A DNA stretch of 64,000 bases from Tenacibaculum sp. 190524A02b (GTDB lineage: Bacteria > Bacteroidota > Bacteroidia > Flavobacteriales > Flavobacteriaceae): NCBI RefSeq assembly GCF_964036645.1, contig NZ_OZ038525.1:2254501-2318500 (forward strand). The letters are read 5' to 3'. Positions 51,751 to 60,046 of the stretch are shown one piece after another. Position numbers and translations under genes: made by a program. The notes under the pieces are model-generated. The model had not been told where the DNA came from, searched no databases, and worked only from the letters and a program-made list of their open reading frames with translations. Position 1 is the stretch's first letter, and each line of letters opens with the position of its first letter.

Positions 51751-53910
51751 TTACAAGTTATTTAACTGATTATCTTTTTTATTATCACTAATCGTCCAAA
51801 AGAATCCTACAAAGAAAAATCTATCTGCGGCTGGTAAAATAGCCTGTCTATCAAAGGTTCCATTGGTATTAGGCGTATTCTTGTAATTGTACCCAAATAT
51901 GTTTTGAGTTCCTAACACATTATTTACCGAGAAGTACAGTATTTTTTGCTGACTAATTAAATAGGCCCAATTAAAACTTACCGAATTATAATTAATGGTT
52001 TTTGCATTTAAAAAACCTGCTTGGTTTGGGTCTGTATAATTCCTTCCTGAAGAAAAATTATAGCTCAACCCTAATTGACTTTTCCAATCTTTCACAAAGT
52101 GTTTTACTACAGCAGATAAGTTGTGAGTAGCTGCAAAATTGGGAGTTGCTTTTACTGGATAGTTTTTATAATCTCTTTCTGTATCTAAGTACGAATAAGA
52201 CAACCAGTACTCCGTGTTTTTTATGGTTTTCCCATCTCTCCAAAATACATCCAACCCTTTTGCAAAACCATTTCCATTATTAGTAAAGTTAGCGGATGGT
52301 ATCGCTCTTGGGGTATCAAATTTTACTAAATCATCATACTTTTTATAATACCCTTCTACTCTAAAAATCTGTCTATCTTTTACATATTGATAATTGGCAA
52401 TCCAATGTGTTGCTTTTTGAGCTTTTAATGCTGAAGTAAATTTTAAATATTCATTGTTAGGATTTTGATAAAACTGTCCGTAAGCTACTGAAAACTGTCC
52501 GTTTTTTCCTGACTTATAAGCTAAAGACACTCTTGGTGAAACCGTGAACTCATTTAACAATCCTGAGTTTTCCATACGCACTCCTACTTTAGATGCTAAT
52601 TTTTTTGAAAAGAAAATATCCGACTCTGCATATACACTACTAATATCATTGGTAAACTTATAATCAAAACTTCCTACTAATGGGTTTTTATAGTTTTCAG
52701 AGAATTTTGTTAGTAAATACTCCGCTCCAAAATTTAATTTAAATCTATTAGAAAAACGTTTTTGTAGCTTTATTTTGGCATGAACTGAGTTTTCTACATC
52801 GTTTACTTTATCCTCAATAATTCCAACTTTGGCACCGTCATTTGTATAACTCAAGCCTCCAGATACTTTCCAACCAGCTCCCAATCTTTGTTTATAGGAT
52901 CCGTTGAAATATAAGTTTCTATTTTGCAACCCAAAACGTAAACCATTTTCATAATTAATATCCTCTTGCAACGTTTCTAAATCTGTATAATTAAAAGCCC
53001 CATACAATTTTAGCAACGCATCCTCATTTACTCGATAACGATATACCATTTCTCCACTTGCCGACTGAAAAGGCTTCATCCATACATTTCTATCAGGAAA
53101 AAGCTCTAAATAAGGTTTCAGATTTATGTAAGATGTATTAAAGCTTAATGAGTTTTTACCCCAAATTTGGGTATTTCCAAGTCCAGCACCTACTGTCATG
53201 ATAGAAATATCTGTTTTTTCTTGCATAGGTTCATCTACTGTATTCATAGTTAACACACTTGATAATGCTTGTCCGTACTCCGCTGAATAACCTCCTGTTG
53301 AAAAAGAAAATCCTTTAAACAAAAATGGAGAAAAACGCCCACGAGTTGGCACATTTCTAGCCGATGGTGAATAGGGTGTAAATACGCGAATACCATCTAC
53401 AAAAATTTGGGTTTCTCCTGCATCTCCACCTCTCACAAATAAACGTCCATCCTCACCTACTGTAGATGTTCCTGGTAAGGTTTGTAACGCCCCTACAAAA
53501 TCACCTAATGCACTTGCCGTAGTAACTACATCTAAAGGTTTCAAAGCAGTTACTTTTGCATTATCTCCCGCCTCAAAAGAACCAGCATTAATAGTTACTG
53601 CATCCAAGGTATTTACATCTTCTTTTAATTTAATTGTTAGTTTTTTCATCGCTGAAACTTCTGTTATTTTGGTATACGTTTCAAAAGAAATAAAAGAAAC
53701 AACCAAGGTTTGTGTTCCTTTTTCAGAAGTTTCAAAACTAAAGGCTCCTTTTTCATCAGAAGAACCTCCATCGTAACTTCCTTCCACGTAAACATTAGCT
53801 CCTTCAATTGCTTTTCCTTGTGTATCCGTTACCGTTCCTGAAATGGTTTCTTGTGCCATGATTACAAATGGTAATAGTATTAGTATAGTAGTTATTAGTA
53901 ATTTTTTCAT
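51751..53910 (-). CDS. TonB-dependent outer-membrane receptor
   Basis: The 719-residue precursor has a signal peptide (residues 1-19, ending MAQE). An N-terminal carboxypeptidase-regulatory-like domain (about 20-105, ISGTVTDTQGKAIEGANVYVEG) and a plug domain (about 110-240, with LGDFVGALQTLPGTSTVGEDGRLFVRGG) follow, then a 22-stranded barrel. The final segment ends with an aromatic (FFVGFFWTISDN) before a short polar tail. There is no SusD partner, so this is not a SusC-type glycan pair; metal, small-molecule or other transport is possible. It heads the unit with DUF2141 and TPR genes. Confidence 0.88.
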   Translation of the reverse strand: MKKLLITTILILLPFVIMAQETISGTVTDTQGKAIEGANVYVEGSYDGGSSDEKGAFSFETSEKGTQTLVVSFISFETYTKITEVSAMKKLTIKLKEDVNTLDAVTINAGSFEAGDNAKVTALKPLDVVTTASALGDFVGALQTLPGTSTVGEDGRLFVRGGDAGETQIFVDGIRVFTPYSPSARNVPTRGRFSPFLFKGFSFSTGGYSAEYGQALSSVLTMNTVDEPMQEKTDISIMTVGAGLGNTQIWGKNSLSFNTSYINLKPYLELFPDRNVWMKPFQSASGEMVYRYRVNEDALLKLYGAFNYTDLETLQEDINYENGLRFGLQNRNLYFNGSYKQRLGAGWKVSGGLSYTNDGAKVGIIEDKVNDVENSVHAKIKLQKRFSNRFKLNFGAEYLLTKFSENYKNPLVGSFDYKFTNDISSVYAESDIFFSKKLASKVGVRMENSGLLNEFTVSPRVSLAYKSGKNGQFSVAYGQFYQNPNNEYLKFTSALKAQKATHWIANYQYVKDRQIFRVEGYYKKYDDLVKFDTPRAIPSANFTNNGNGFAKGLDVFWRDGKTIKNTEYWLSYSYLDTERDYKNYPVKATPNFAATHNLSAVVKHFVKDWKSQLGLSYNFSSGRNYTDPNQAGFLNAKTINYNSVSFNWAYLISQQKILYFSVNNVLGTQNIFGYNYKNTPNTNGTFDRQAILPAADRFFFVGFFWTISDNKKDNQLNNL

Positions 53911-54023
53911 GTTGTTTTTACTACAGTTAATTAATTTTTACACTTCAAAATTGCAACAGATTCAAGTACTTTACTAAAAAGAGCTACCCAACTGTAATTT
54001 TTTAATGACGAATTGTTATGCCG

Positions 54024-54031
54024 CAAATGTA
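54024..54031 (-). promoter_or_regulatory. Putative -7 box of the TonB receptor gene
   Basis: Minus-strand TACATTTG fits TAnnTTTG and lies 114 bp before the ATG. A TTTG at the usual upstream spacing was not found, so support is partial. Confidence 0.4.
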
Positions 54032-54126
54032 GCTGTGAATTTCTCTTATAACTTTTACATTTCTTGCGATGTAGTTTACAAATCTTGCTAAAAAGTGTAC
54101 CTTTACCGCAACTATTAAAGTTACCA

Positions 54127-54774
54127 ATGGCACACGATTTAAGTAATTACAGAAAGTCCTACGAAAAACAAGAACTGCTTGAAAAAAACTGCCCTGAAAA
54201 TCCTATAGAACTTTTTAGAAACTGGTTTTTAACTGCTGACGAATCCGAAATGGTTGACGAAGCAAATGCAATGACTATTGCTACAGTGGGTTTAGACGGT
54301 TTTCCTAAAAACAGAGTGGTTTTATTAAAAAAGTATACTTGGGAAGGTTTTATTTTTTATACCAATTATAATTCCGAAAAAGGAAAAGCTATTTTAGAAA
54401 ACAACCATGTTTGTTTGTCCTTTTTTTGGCCTGGCTTAGAACGACAAGTTATTATAAAAGGAAATGCTGAAAAGCTAGCGCCTAATTTATCGGATGGTTA
54501 TTTTGATTCAAGACCAGACGGTAGTAAACTGGGTGCTTGGGCTTCCAATCAAAGTGAAGTTGTTGCTTCTAGAGAAGCTTTAGATCAAAGTTTAGTGGAT
54601 TTAGAAACTCGGTTTAAAAATCAAGAAATACCTAGACCAGAACATTGGGGAGGTTTTCTTGTAAAGCCTATTTCTATTGAGTTTTGGCAAGGGCGTCCTA
54701 ACCGAATGCATGACAGGATTCGTTATACGCTACAAAAAGATTTTTCTTGGATACTTGAACGTTTAGCTCCTTAG
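54127..54774 (+). CDS. pdxH: Pyridoxamine/pyridoxine 5'-phosphate oxidase
   Basis: PdxH oxidises PNP or PMP to pyridoxal phosphate using FMN. The ATG at 54127 gives a 215-residue protein, the usual length; a longer in-frame start at 54064 is not conserved-looking. Family elements in order: NAMTIATVGLDGFPKNRVVLLK (FMN-binding), FYTNYNSEKGKAI, FFWPGLERQVIIKG, SNQSEVVASRE, and the C-terminal EFWQGRPNRMHDRIRY. It is transcribed divergently from the TonB receptor gene. Confidence 0.96.
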   Translation: MAHDLSNYRKSYEKQELLEKNCPENPIELFRNWFLTADESEMVDEANAMTIATVGLDGFPKNRVVLLKKYTWEGFIFYTNYNSEKGKAILENNHVCLSFFWPGLERQVIIKGNAEKLAPNLSDGYFDSRPDGSKLGAWASNQSEVVASREALDQSLVDLETRFKNQEIPRPEHWGGFLVKPISIEFWQGRPNRMHDRIRYTLQKDFSWILERLAP

Positions 54775-54803
54775 TTTTATATTTACCCATTGTTTATAAT
54801 TAA

Positions 54804-55292
54804 ATGAAAACTATCTACATTGTTCGTCACGCAAAATCATCATGGAAATATGATAGCGTTAAAGATATTGACCGGCCTTTGAAAGAGCGTGGTATTACAG
54901 ACGCTCATTTATTATCAAAGTACCTTTCAAAAAAAATAGACAAACCCGATGTTTTTGTATCTAGTAGTGCCAACAGAGCTTTGCATACTGCTGTAATTTT
55001 TTGCGAAAACTTTGGTTATCCCTTATCTAACTTGCAAATTAAACGTCAATTGTATAGTTTTAGTGATGGATACTTGGTAAAAACTGTAATGGCTTTGGAT
55101 GATAGCTTTAATAGTGCCATTATTTTTAGTCATGACCATGGTATCAATACGTTTGTAAACAAGTTTGGAAGCAAACCAATAGCTCATGTACCTACATGTG
55201 GCGTTATTGGCATTGAGTTTTCAGAAAAGCACTGGAAAAATATTAAAAAAGGAAATACTAAGTTAATTGAGTTCCCTAAACATCATAGATAA
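54804..55292 (+). CDS. SixA-like histidine phosphatase
   Basis: The 162-residue protein of the RHG (histidine phosphatase) superfamily has the catalytic RHAKSSW near residues 7-13, with His8 as nucleophile, and a second His in FSHDHGINTFV. The compact size fits SixA, which dephosphorylates phosphohistidine in proteins. It lies 11 bp before the Ppx/GppA gene, so the pair may form a phosphate-metabolism unit; direct evidence is lacking. Confidence 0.85.
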   Translation: MKTIYIVRHAKSSWKYDSVKDIDRPLKERGITDAHLLSKYLSKKIDKPDVFVSSSANRALHTAVIFCENFGYPLSNLQIKRQLYSFSDGYLVKTVMALDDSFNSAIIFSHDHGINTFVNKFGSKPIAHVPTCGVIGIEFSEKHWKNIKKGNTKLIEFPKHHR

Positions 55293-55303
55293 AATAACTA
55301 ATT

Positions 55304-56197
55304 TTGAAAATAACGAAATATGGAGCCATTGATATTGGCTCAAATGCTGTAAGATTATTAGTTGCCAATGTAATTGAAGAAGAAGATAAAGATCCACAAT
55401 TTAAAAAATCATCATTGGTACGTGTTCCTATTCGTTTAGGAGCAGATGCCTTTGTATCTGGAGCTATTTCAGAGAAAAATATTAACCGAATGATTGACAC
55501 CATGAATGCTTTTAAATTAATTATGAAAGTACATGGGGTTGAAAAGTACAAAGCTTGTGCTACTTCTGCCATGCGTGAAGCTAGTAACGGTGAAGAAGTT
55601 GTAAAAGCAATTAAAAAGAAAACCGAAGTAGTTATTGATATTATTGACGGTAAAAAAGAAGCCGCTATTATTTCTTCTACAGACTTAAGTCAGCTTATAG
55701 AATCTGATAGTACCTACTTATATGTAGATGTAGGTGGTGGAAGTACAGAATTTACCTTATTTTCAAGAGGAAAAATAATCAACTCTAAATCGTTTAAAAT
55801 TGGTACTGTCCGATTGATTAATAATAAAAAATCGGAAAATAAGGCCATTTTTAAGAAAGTTCAGCAATGGATTGAAGAGAATACTAAAAATTATAAAAGA
55901 ATTGCTTTAATAGGCTCTGGAGGTAATATAAACAAGATATTTAAAATGTCTGGTAGAGAACAAGGCAAACCTATATCATATATTTACTTAAATGCCCAAT
56001 ATCAGTTCTTGAAAAAAATGACGTATAAGGAGCGAATTTCAGAACTTGGATTGAATCCTGATAGAGCAGATGTGATTATTCCAGCCACTAAAATATACCT
56101 TTCTGCCATGAAATGGAGTAACGCCAGAAAGATATTTGTCCCTAAAATAGGGCTCTCTGACGGAATTATTAAAAGCTTATATTTCAATAAACTATAA
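55304..56197 (+). CDS. Ppx/GppA-family phosphatase
   Basis: The 297-residue protein starts at a TTG (55304). It has the ASKHA fold: phosphate-1 motif AIDIGSNAVRLL, CATSAMREASNG and the phosphate-2 motif YVDVGGGSTEFTLF, then IGSGGNINKIF. This is the N-terminal catalytic module of exopolyphosphatase/guanosine-pentaphosphatase without the C-terminal HD-like domains, so it is a short type common in Bacteroidota. It is expected to hydrolyse polyphosphate or (p)ppGpp-related substrates. The TTG start is inferred from alignment to the family motif 6 codons in. Confidence 0.87.
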   Translation: MKITKYGAIDIGSNAVRLLVANVIEEEDKDPQFKKSSLVRVPIRLGADAFVSGAISEKNINRMIDTMNAFKLIMKVHGVEKYKACATSAMREASNGEEVVKAIKKKTEVVIDIIDGKKEAAIISSTDLSQLIESDSTYLYVDVGGGSTEFTLFSRGKIINSKSFKIGTVRLINNKKSENKAIFKKVQQWIEENTKNYKRIALIGSGGNINKIFKMSGREQGKPISYIYLNAQYQFLKKMTYKERISELGLNPDRADVIIPATKIYLSAMKWSNARKIFVPKIGLSDGIIKSLYFNKL

Positions 56198-56235
56198 TTT
56201 AATTTAACAAGTTTTTAACATTTAATAAAAATCTT

Positions 56236-56243
56236 TATATTTG
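56236..56243 (+). promoter_or_regulatory. Putative -7 promoter box of the OmpA-repeat gene
   Basis: TATATTTG is an exact TAnnTTTG match and would leave a leader of about 70 bp before the ATG at 56320. The leader contains no other clear element; no good TTTG is found at the expected upstream distance. Confidence 0.55.
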
Positions 56244-56319
56244 TGTATATGTGACTTTGCACCCCTTGGCGTGTCATATGGAATGAAACTAAATAATCAC
56301 AAACAAATTTTTATTAATT

Positions 56320-58404
56320 ATGAAAAAACTAATACTATCTGGAGTTTTATTAGCCTTTGGATACAGTGCTTTTTCGCAAGATCTTCCAACAAACGCTGAA
56401 CCGGGGAAATGTTACGTACGTTGTAAAACTCCTGAAGTTTGGAAAAATGAAGATGTTACTATTGAGGTAGCACCTGCGTACAAAAGAATTGTTACCCATC
56501 CTGCAGAATACAAAACAGTTACAGAGAGAGTTTTGGTTGACGAGGGGAGTCAAAAGTTAGTAGTAGTACCTGCTACCTACAAAACGGAAGACTTTATTGT
56601 TACTACCAAAGAAGCCTCTAAGCGTATTGAAAAGTCTTTATCAAAGCCTTCTTCAACTACCGAAAGAGTAGTTACTAAAGAAGCTTCACAACGTTTAGAA
56701 GTAATTCCTGCTAAATATGAAATGCGTGATGTAGTGGTTACTGTTAAAGAAGCTACACAACGCTTAGAAATTGTTCCTGCAAGATATGAAATGCAAGACG
56801 TGGTAGTTACTGTAGAAGAAGCTAGCCAACGTTTAGTAAAAGTACCTGCTAAAACTAGTACAGTAGAAGAAACTGTAGTAGTTAAAGAAGCATCACAACG
56901 TTTGGAAGTGATTCCTGCAAAATACGAAATGCGTGATGTAGTAGTTACCGTAAAAGAAGCTTCGCAAAGAGTGGAAGTGATTCCTGCGAGATATGAAATG
57001 CGAGATGTAGTAGTAACTGTTAAAGATGCATCGCAGCGTTTAACAACTGTTCCTGCTGTATATGACTATGAAACAATCGCATATCAAAAAAGAGATTATG
57101 GTTCTAAATTAAGCATCATTCCTGCTTCTTTTAACCAAGATAGTGAAACTATTGAGGTTAAAGCAAAATCTGCAAGATGGCAAATGAGTGAAAAAGCGCC
57201 AGATTGTGAATCTTCTGATCCTAATGATTGTCGTTACTGGTGTTATAAAGAAGTACCTGCGCAGTTCCAAACTATTAATAAGACGGTTTTAAATAAAGAT
57301 GCTTCTGTGGTTTCTAAACCAACTTGTAATGAGAGTACTTCTCCTACAAAATGTGGACAGGCTTCTTATAGAAAGAAAGTGTTAAAAACTCCTCCTTCTT
57401 CTAGACCTGTTGAAATTCCTGCAGTAACTAAAACTGTTAAGAAAAGAGTAATGGTAACACCTCCTAGTACTAAAGTAATTGATATTCCTGCAGTAACTAA
57501 GATTATTAAGAAAAGGGTAATGACTACGCCTCCAAGCACAAGAACAATTGCCATTCCTGAGGTTACCAAAACTATTAAGAGAACAGTAGTTACTCCTGAA
57601 AGTACAAGAGTAGTTGAAATACCAGCAAAAACTAAGGTTATCAAGAAAAGAGTTATGGTGAAGCCACCAACTACTAGAGTTATTGATATTCCAGCGGTAA
57701 CTAAAATTATTAAGAAAAGAGTAATGGTTACGCCTCCAAGTACAAGAACTATTGAAATTCCTGAAGTTGCAACTACAGTGAAGAGAGCAATTCCTGCTGA
57801 AACAACTACTAGAGTAATTGATATTCCTGAGGTTACTACTACCATGAAAAGAACAGTAATGGCTACGCCTCCAACTACAAGATTGATTAAAGGTGATGCT
57901 GTTTATAAAACTATTAAGAAAACTGTTTTAGTAAAAGATGCTTGGAAGGAAGAGGTTCCTGTAGCTGCTAAGTACAAGACAATTACTAAAGAGGTTTTAG
58001 TTTCTAAAGGTGGATTAACGTCTTGGAAAGAAGTTGAGTGTAAGTTAGTAGAAAATACACCATTACCTATCAACTGGAACTTAGGTAGTGCTACCTTAAC
58101 TTCTGGAGCTAAGCGTATTATTGATGCTCGTTTATTACCAATATTAAAAGACGGTGTTGCTGTTGCTATTGAATCTCATACAGATTCTAGAGGTAATAAA
58201 ACTAGCAACCAGAATTTATCAGAAAGAAGAGCACAATCAGTTGTTAATTATTTAATTTCTAAAGGAATTAACCCAAGTCAATTAACAGCTAATGGTTACG
58301 GTGAAAATAAATTAACAAACAGATGTTCTGACGGTGTTTCTTGTACAGAAAGAGAGCACGCTGCTAACCGTAGAACAACGTTTAGAGTTATTAACCAAAA
58401 GTAA
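56320..58404 (+). CDS. OmpA-domain protein with an extended 23-residue repeat region
   Basis: The 694-residue precursor has a signal peptide (residues 1-19, ending AFSQ). Residues about 60-525 are made of repeats with a period of 23 residues. An N-terminal set is of the form [IV]PAxYxxxxVVVTVKEASQRLEV, and a C-terminal set is of the form [IV]PAVTKxxKKRVMVTPPSTRxI. Both share S-x-R-[hydrophobic] and [IV]-P-A at the same places, so they are two branches of one repeat. A Cys-rich stretch (Cys296-Cys345, several Cys) separates them. The last 110 residues are an OmpA-like peptidoglycan-binding domain (NWNLGSATL, ESHTDSRGN, LSERRAQSVVNYL). The protein is probably tethered to the cell wall. Role unknown. 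Confidence 0.85.
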   Translation: MKKLILSGVLLAFGYSAFSQDLPTNAEPGKCYVRCKTPEVWKNEDVTIEVAPAYKRIVTHPAEYKTVTERVLVDEGSQKLVVVPATYKTEDFIVTTKEASKRIEKSLSKPSSTTERVVTKEASQRLEVIPAKYEMRDVVVTVKEATQRLEIVPARYEMQDVVVTVEEASQRLVKVPAKTSTVEETVVVKEASQRLEVIPAKYEMRDVVVTVKEASQRVEVIPARYEMRDVVVTVKDASQRLTTVPAVYDYETIAYQKRDYGSKLSIIPASFNQDSETIEVKAKSARWQMSEKAPDCESSDPNDCRYWCYKEVPAQFQTINKTVLNKDASVVSKPTCNESTSPTKCGQASYRKKVLKTPPSSRPVEIPAVTKTVKKRVMVTPPSTKVIDIPAVTKIIKKRVMTTPPSTRTIAIPEVTKTIKRTVVTPESTRVVEIPAKTKVIKKRVMVKPPTTRVIDIPAVTKIIKKRVMVTPPSTRTIEIPEVATTVKRAIPAETTTRVIDIPEVTTTMKRTVMATPPTTRLIKGDAVYKTIKKTVLVKDAWKEEVPVAAKYKTITKEVLVSKGGLTSWKEVECKLVENTPLPINWNLGSATLTSGAKRIIDARLLPILKDGVAVAIESHTDSRGNKTSNQNLSERRAQSVVNYLISKGINPSQLTANGYGENKLTNRCSDGVSCTEREHAANRRTTFRVINQK
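56497..57895 (+). repeat. Coding tandem repeats with 69-bp period
   Basis: The repeated Ser/Thr anchor residues fall at codons 77, 100, 123, 146, 169, 192, 215 and 238, a constant 23-residue step. After the cysteine-rich insert they fall at 383, 406, 428, 451, 474, 496 and 519, with steps of 22 or 23. The repeats are degenerate at nucleotide level, so they are old but still in register. Confidence 0.85.
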
Positions 58405-58456
58405 TACACCGAACTAACTTACTACGATTCTCTAACAAAGTAATCAAAAATAAAAG

Positions 58457-58474
58457 CCGAGCCTTAGTGCTCGG
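58457..58474 (+). terminator. Terminator after the OmpA-repeat gene
   Basis: CCGAGC-CTTAGT-GCTCGG forms a 6-bp GC-rich stem, extended by A-T pairs, followed by TTTTTT. It lies 53 bp after the stop codon. Confidence 0.85.
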
Positions 58475-58492
58475 TTTTTTTCTTATTATAAA

Positions 58493-58518
58493 TGTCCCGT
58501 CCTAAAATAGCGTTACAA
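58493..58518 (+). repeat. Solo IS3-family terminal repeat
   Basis: The 26-bp sequence starting TGTCCCGTCCTAAAATAGCG matches the left end of the IS at 6613 in 23 of 26 positions, including the outer TG. No matching right end or transposase is nearby, so it is a relic of a related element. Confidence 0.7.
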
Positions 58519-58534
58519 CTAAAAGTTATTTTAT

Positions 58535-58572
58535 GGATTCTAGGAAATCCGATAAGGCGGATTTGCAATCCG
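58535..58572 (+). repeat. REP-like palindromes beside the RAYT gene
   Basis: Two small hairpins: GGATT...AATCC (58535-58550) and CGGATT-TGC-AATCCG (58558-58572). The second resembles the palindromes at 59294 and 59414. Such clustered imperfect palindromes are the usual substrates of REP-associated tyrosine transposases. Confidence 0.7.
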
Positions 58573-58596
58573 TGACTAATAAAACTATAGTTTAAT

Positions 58597-59154
58597 TCAC
58601 ATCATTACTTCCATACATACAACTATATCTATTTCACTAACTAAATCTGCATAATTTCTTGCTGAACTAAATATATAATCTTCTGGATATTCTACTATTT
58701 TTTCTTTTACAGGATTGTGATGTATATAATTAATTTTTTCTTTTAAAAATGAATTTGAATACAATACTTCTGCATGATAGCCATCTTGCCAAACTTTATA
58801 CTGTTGCTTTCTTTTTAAATGACTGCATGCCTCTTTACAATAGCTAAGCAACCATTCTCTTCTACTTTCTGGCTCTTCTATAATAGTTTTTATAATCTTC
58901 TTTGAGGTATATTTTTTAAAGTCTCTTACAATATTAGATAATATAAATCCTTCTTTTGCTCTGCATACCATATGTAGATGACTATGCATTAAACAGTATG
59001 CATAAATTTCTAAACCTTTTTCTTTTTGACAGTATTCTAATGATTTTATAATTAATTCTTTCTGATTAAGTCGAGTAAAAATATCTATCCAACCTACTGT
59101 TGTTATAGTTATAAAATAACATTGATCGTCTGTTGCTTTATATTTTGTAGACAT
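58597..59154 (-). CDS. REP-associated tyrosine transposase (RAYT, Y1/IS200-like HUH)
   Basis: The start at 59154 (MSTKYKATDDQCYFITITTVGW) is typical of the family; a longer frame to 59190 adds only a variable leader. The 185-residue protein has the HUH metal-binding motif His59-Leu-His61 in MHSHLHMV, and the late family motif KINYIHHNPVKEKIV with Tyr143. RAYTs are domesticated single-strand transposases that move REP palindromes. REP-like palindromes lie on both sides (58558, 59294, 59414), which supports the call. The Asp and Glu near the end are otherwise unremarkable. Confidence 0.88.
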   Translation of the reverse strand: MSTKYKATDDQCYFITITTVGWIDIFTRLNQKELIIKSLEYCQKEKGLEIYAYCLMHSHLHMVCRAKEGFILSNIVRDFKKYTSKKIIKTIIEEPESRREWLLSYCKEACSHLKRKQQYKVWQDGYHAEVLYSNSFLKEKINYIHHNPVKEKIVEYPEDYIFSSARNYADLVSEIDIVVCMEVMM

Positions 59155-59293
59155 CTTTCTATAGCTTTTATTTAAGTCGTTAAAATACACATTATAAAAT
59201 CATTTAACAAAGATTAACTTACACTACTCATCTATTTATTAAATTTATAATTCAAAATTTTATCATACGTATTATACTTTTCATAACGTGATA

Positions 59294-59314
59294 GCTCGGA
59301 TTTGTAATCCGAGC
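59294..59314 (+). repeat. REP-like palindrome, 9-bp perfect stem
   Basis: GCTCGGATT-TGT-AATCCGAGC, perfect stem. It lies 140 bp upstream of the RAYT start and shares its core with the REP at 58558 and, inverted, at 59414. Confidence 0.75.
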
Positions 59315-59350
59315 ATTTATAATATTCTTTTAATTACTATAAACAAAAAA

Positions 59351-59377
59351 ACTACCTTACAATCTAATGTAAAGTAG
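59351..59377 (+). repeat. Duplicated terminator hairpin (copy 1)
   Basis: The 27-bp sequence beginning ACTACCTTACAATCTAATGT is identical to 59895-59921 and can form a stem (ACTAC-C-TTACA with TGTAA-A-GTAGT). It is flanked by an A-run and a T-run, so it could terminate transcription in both directions. No intact gene precedes it. Confidence 0.7.
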
Positions 59378-59413
59378 TTTTTATATTTATTATTATTTGG
59401 CTTATCATACTCG

Positions 59414-59434
59414 GCACGGATTACAAATCCGCGC
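59414..59434 (+). repeat. REP-like palindrome, inverted relative to 59294
   Basis: The core CGGATT-ACA-AATCCG has a loop complementary to that at 59294, so the two copies are in opposite orientation. The outer bases are mostly paired, with one A-C mismatch. Confidence 0.65.
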
Positions 59435-59498
59435 GATCGGGTTGTTCTAAACAATATTAAGAACAAACTTTTGCATCGCATTTTTGCCGTTATTAAAA

Positions 59499-59536
59499 GG
59501 CAGCAGCCTTATGTTAATACACACAATTTTGCTGCC
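59499..59536 (+). terminator. GGCAGCA/TGCTGCC hairpin with T-run
   Basis: A 7-bp stem with a 24-nt loop is followed by TATTTTTTTT. No intact gene precedes it on the plus strand, so it may end a small transcript or be the remains of a lost gene. Confidence 0.55.
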
Positions 59537-59685
59537 TATTTTTTTTAAAAATAATATTAATTTTGGCTTGTTGAACTGGTAATAACTTTTGAAACGAAGT
59601 TTTAAAAAAGTTATGCTATTTCAATAATGCCCCATAAAAAACATCAATTTTTATTTGTTTTTATCCATAGAATGCACTATCGGGT

Positions 59686-59883
59686 GTGGTTAAAAAACTA
59701 GCAAATGTACTTGACACTAATGTTGGGTATTTACTTGGGGAAACAGATAATTTAAACGTGCTTAAAGATTCGGTTATGCTTAAACGTCTTAATGATATTG
59801 CTAGCTTCTCAAAAAAAGACCAAGAGCATATTTTATTTGCACTTGATGCTATGATTACTAAAATTAAACTTGGTAGTATATAA
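59686..59883 (+). pseudogene. C-terminal remnant of an XRE-family regulator
   Basis: From a GTG at 59686 the frame encodes VKKLANVLDTNVGYLLGETD and on to IASFSKKDQEHILFALDAMI, the C-terminal part of Bacteroidota helix-turn-helix XRE regulators. The HTH domain is missing, and a stop (TAG) lies about 18 bp upstream of the GTG. It is therefore a 5'-truncated fragment. A terminator-like 27-bp repeat follows right after its stop codon. Confidence 0.72.
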
Positions 59884-59894
59884 AAACAAAAAAA

Positions 59895-59921
59895 ACTACC
59901 TTACAATCTAATGTAAAGTAG
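59895..59921 (+). repeat. Duplicated terminator hairpin (copy 2)
   Basis: Identical 27-bp copy of the sequence at 59351-59377, located right after the XRE remnant, with a T-run. Here it works as the regulator's terminator. Two copies 544 bp apart suggest that one originally followed a second similar gene now gone. Confidence 0.75.
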
Positions 59922-60046
59922 CTTTTTTATAACTTCTAGTGTTGCCATTACAAATGGCTAATAATATGCTCGTTTCTTTTTAAACTTACTTTTAAAACTT
60001 GTCATTTCCGCTATCGCTCAAGTGTCAAGGTGCGGGGGGGGTTTTA
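59922..60046. other. Intergenic region with Flavobacteria-type repeat fragment
   Basis: This gap includes the stretch GTCATTTCCGCTATCGCTCA (60001-60020), followed by AGTGTCAAGGTGCGG. It resembles the dispersed Flavobacteria repeat with a conserved GTCATT...GTGTCA arrangement. No gene is seen. Confidence 0.4.

Noticed and set aside
57366..57845. Long minus-strand open frame opposite the OmpA-repeat gene
   Set aside because: It is the antisense of the Thr/Val-rich repeats. The translated protein is a low-complexity Val/Thr/Ile run caused by the repeats, with no promoter or independent support.
56497..57895. Possible CRISPR array from the regular 69-bp spacing
   Set aside because: The periodicity is entirely coding, degenerate at the DNA level, and there are no unique spacers or cas genes.
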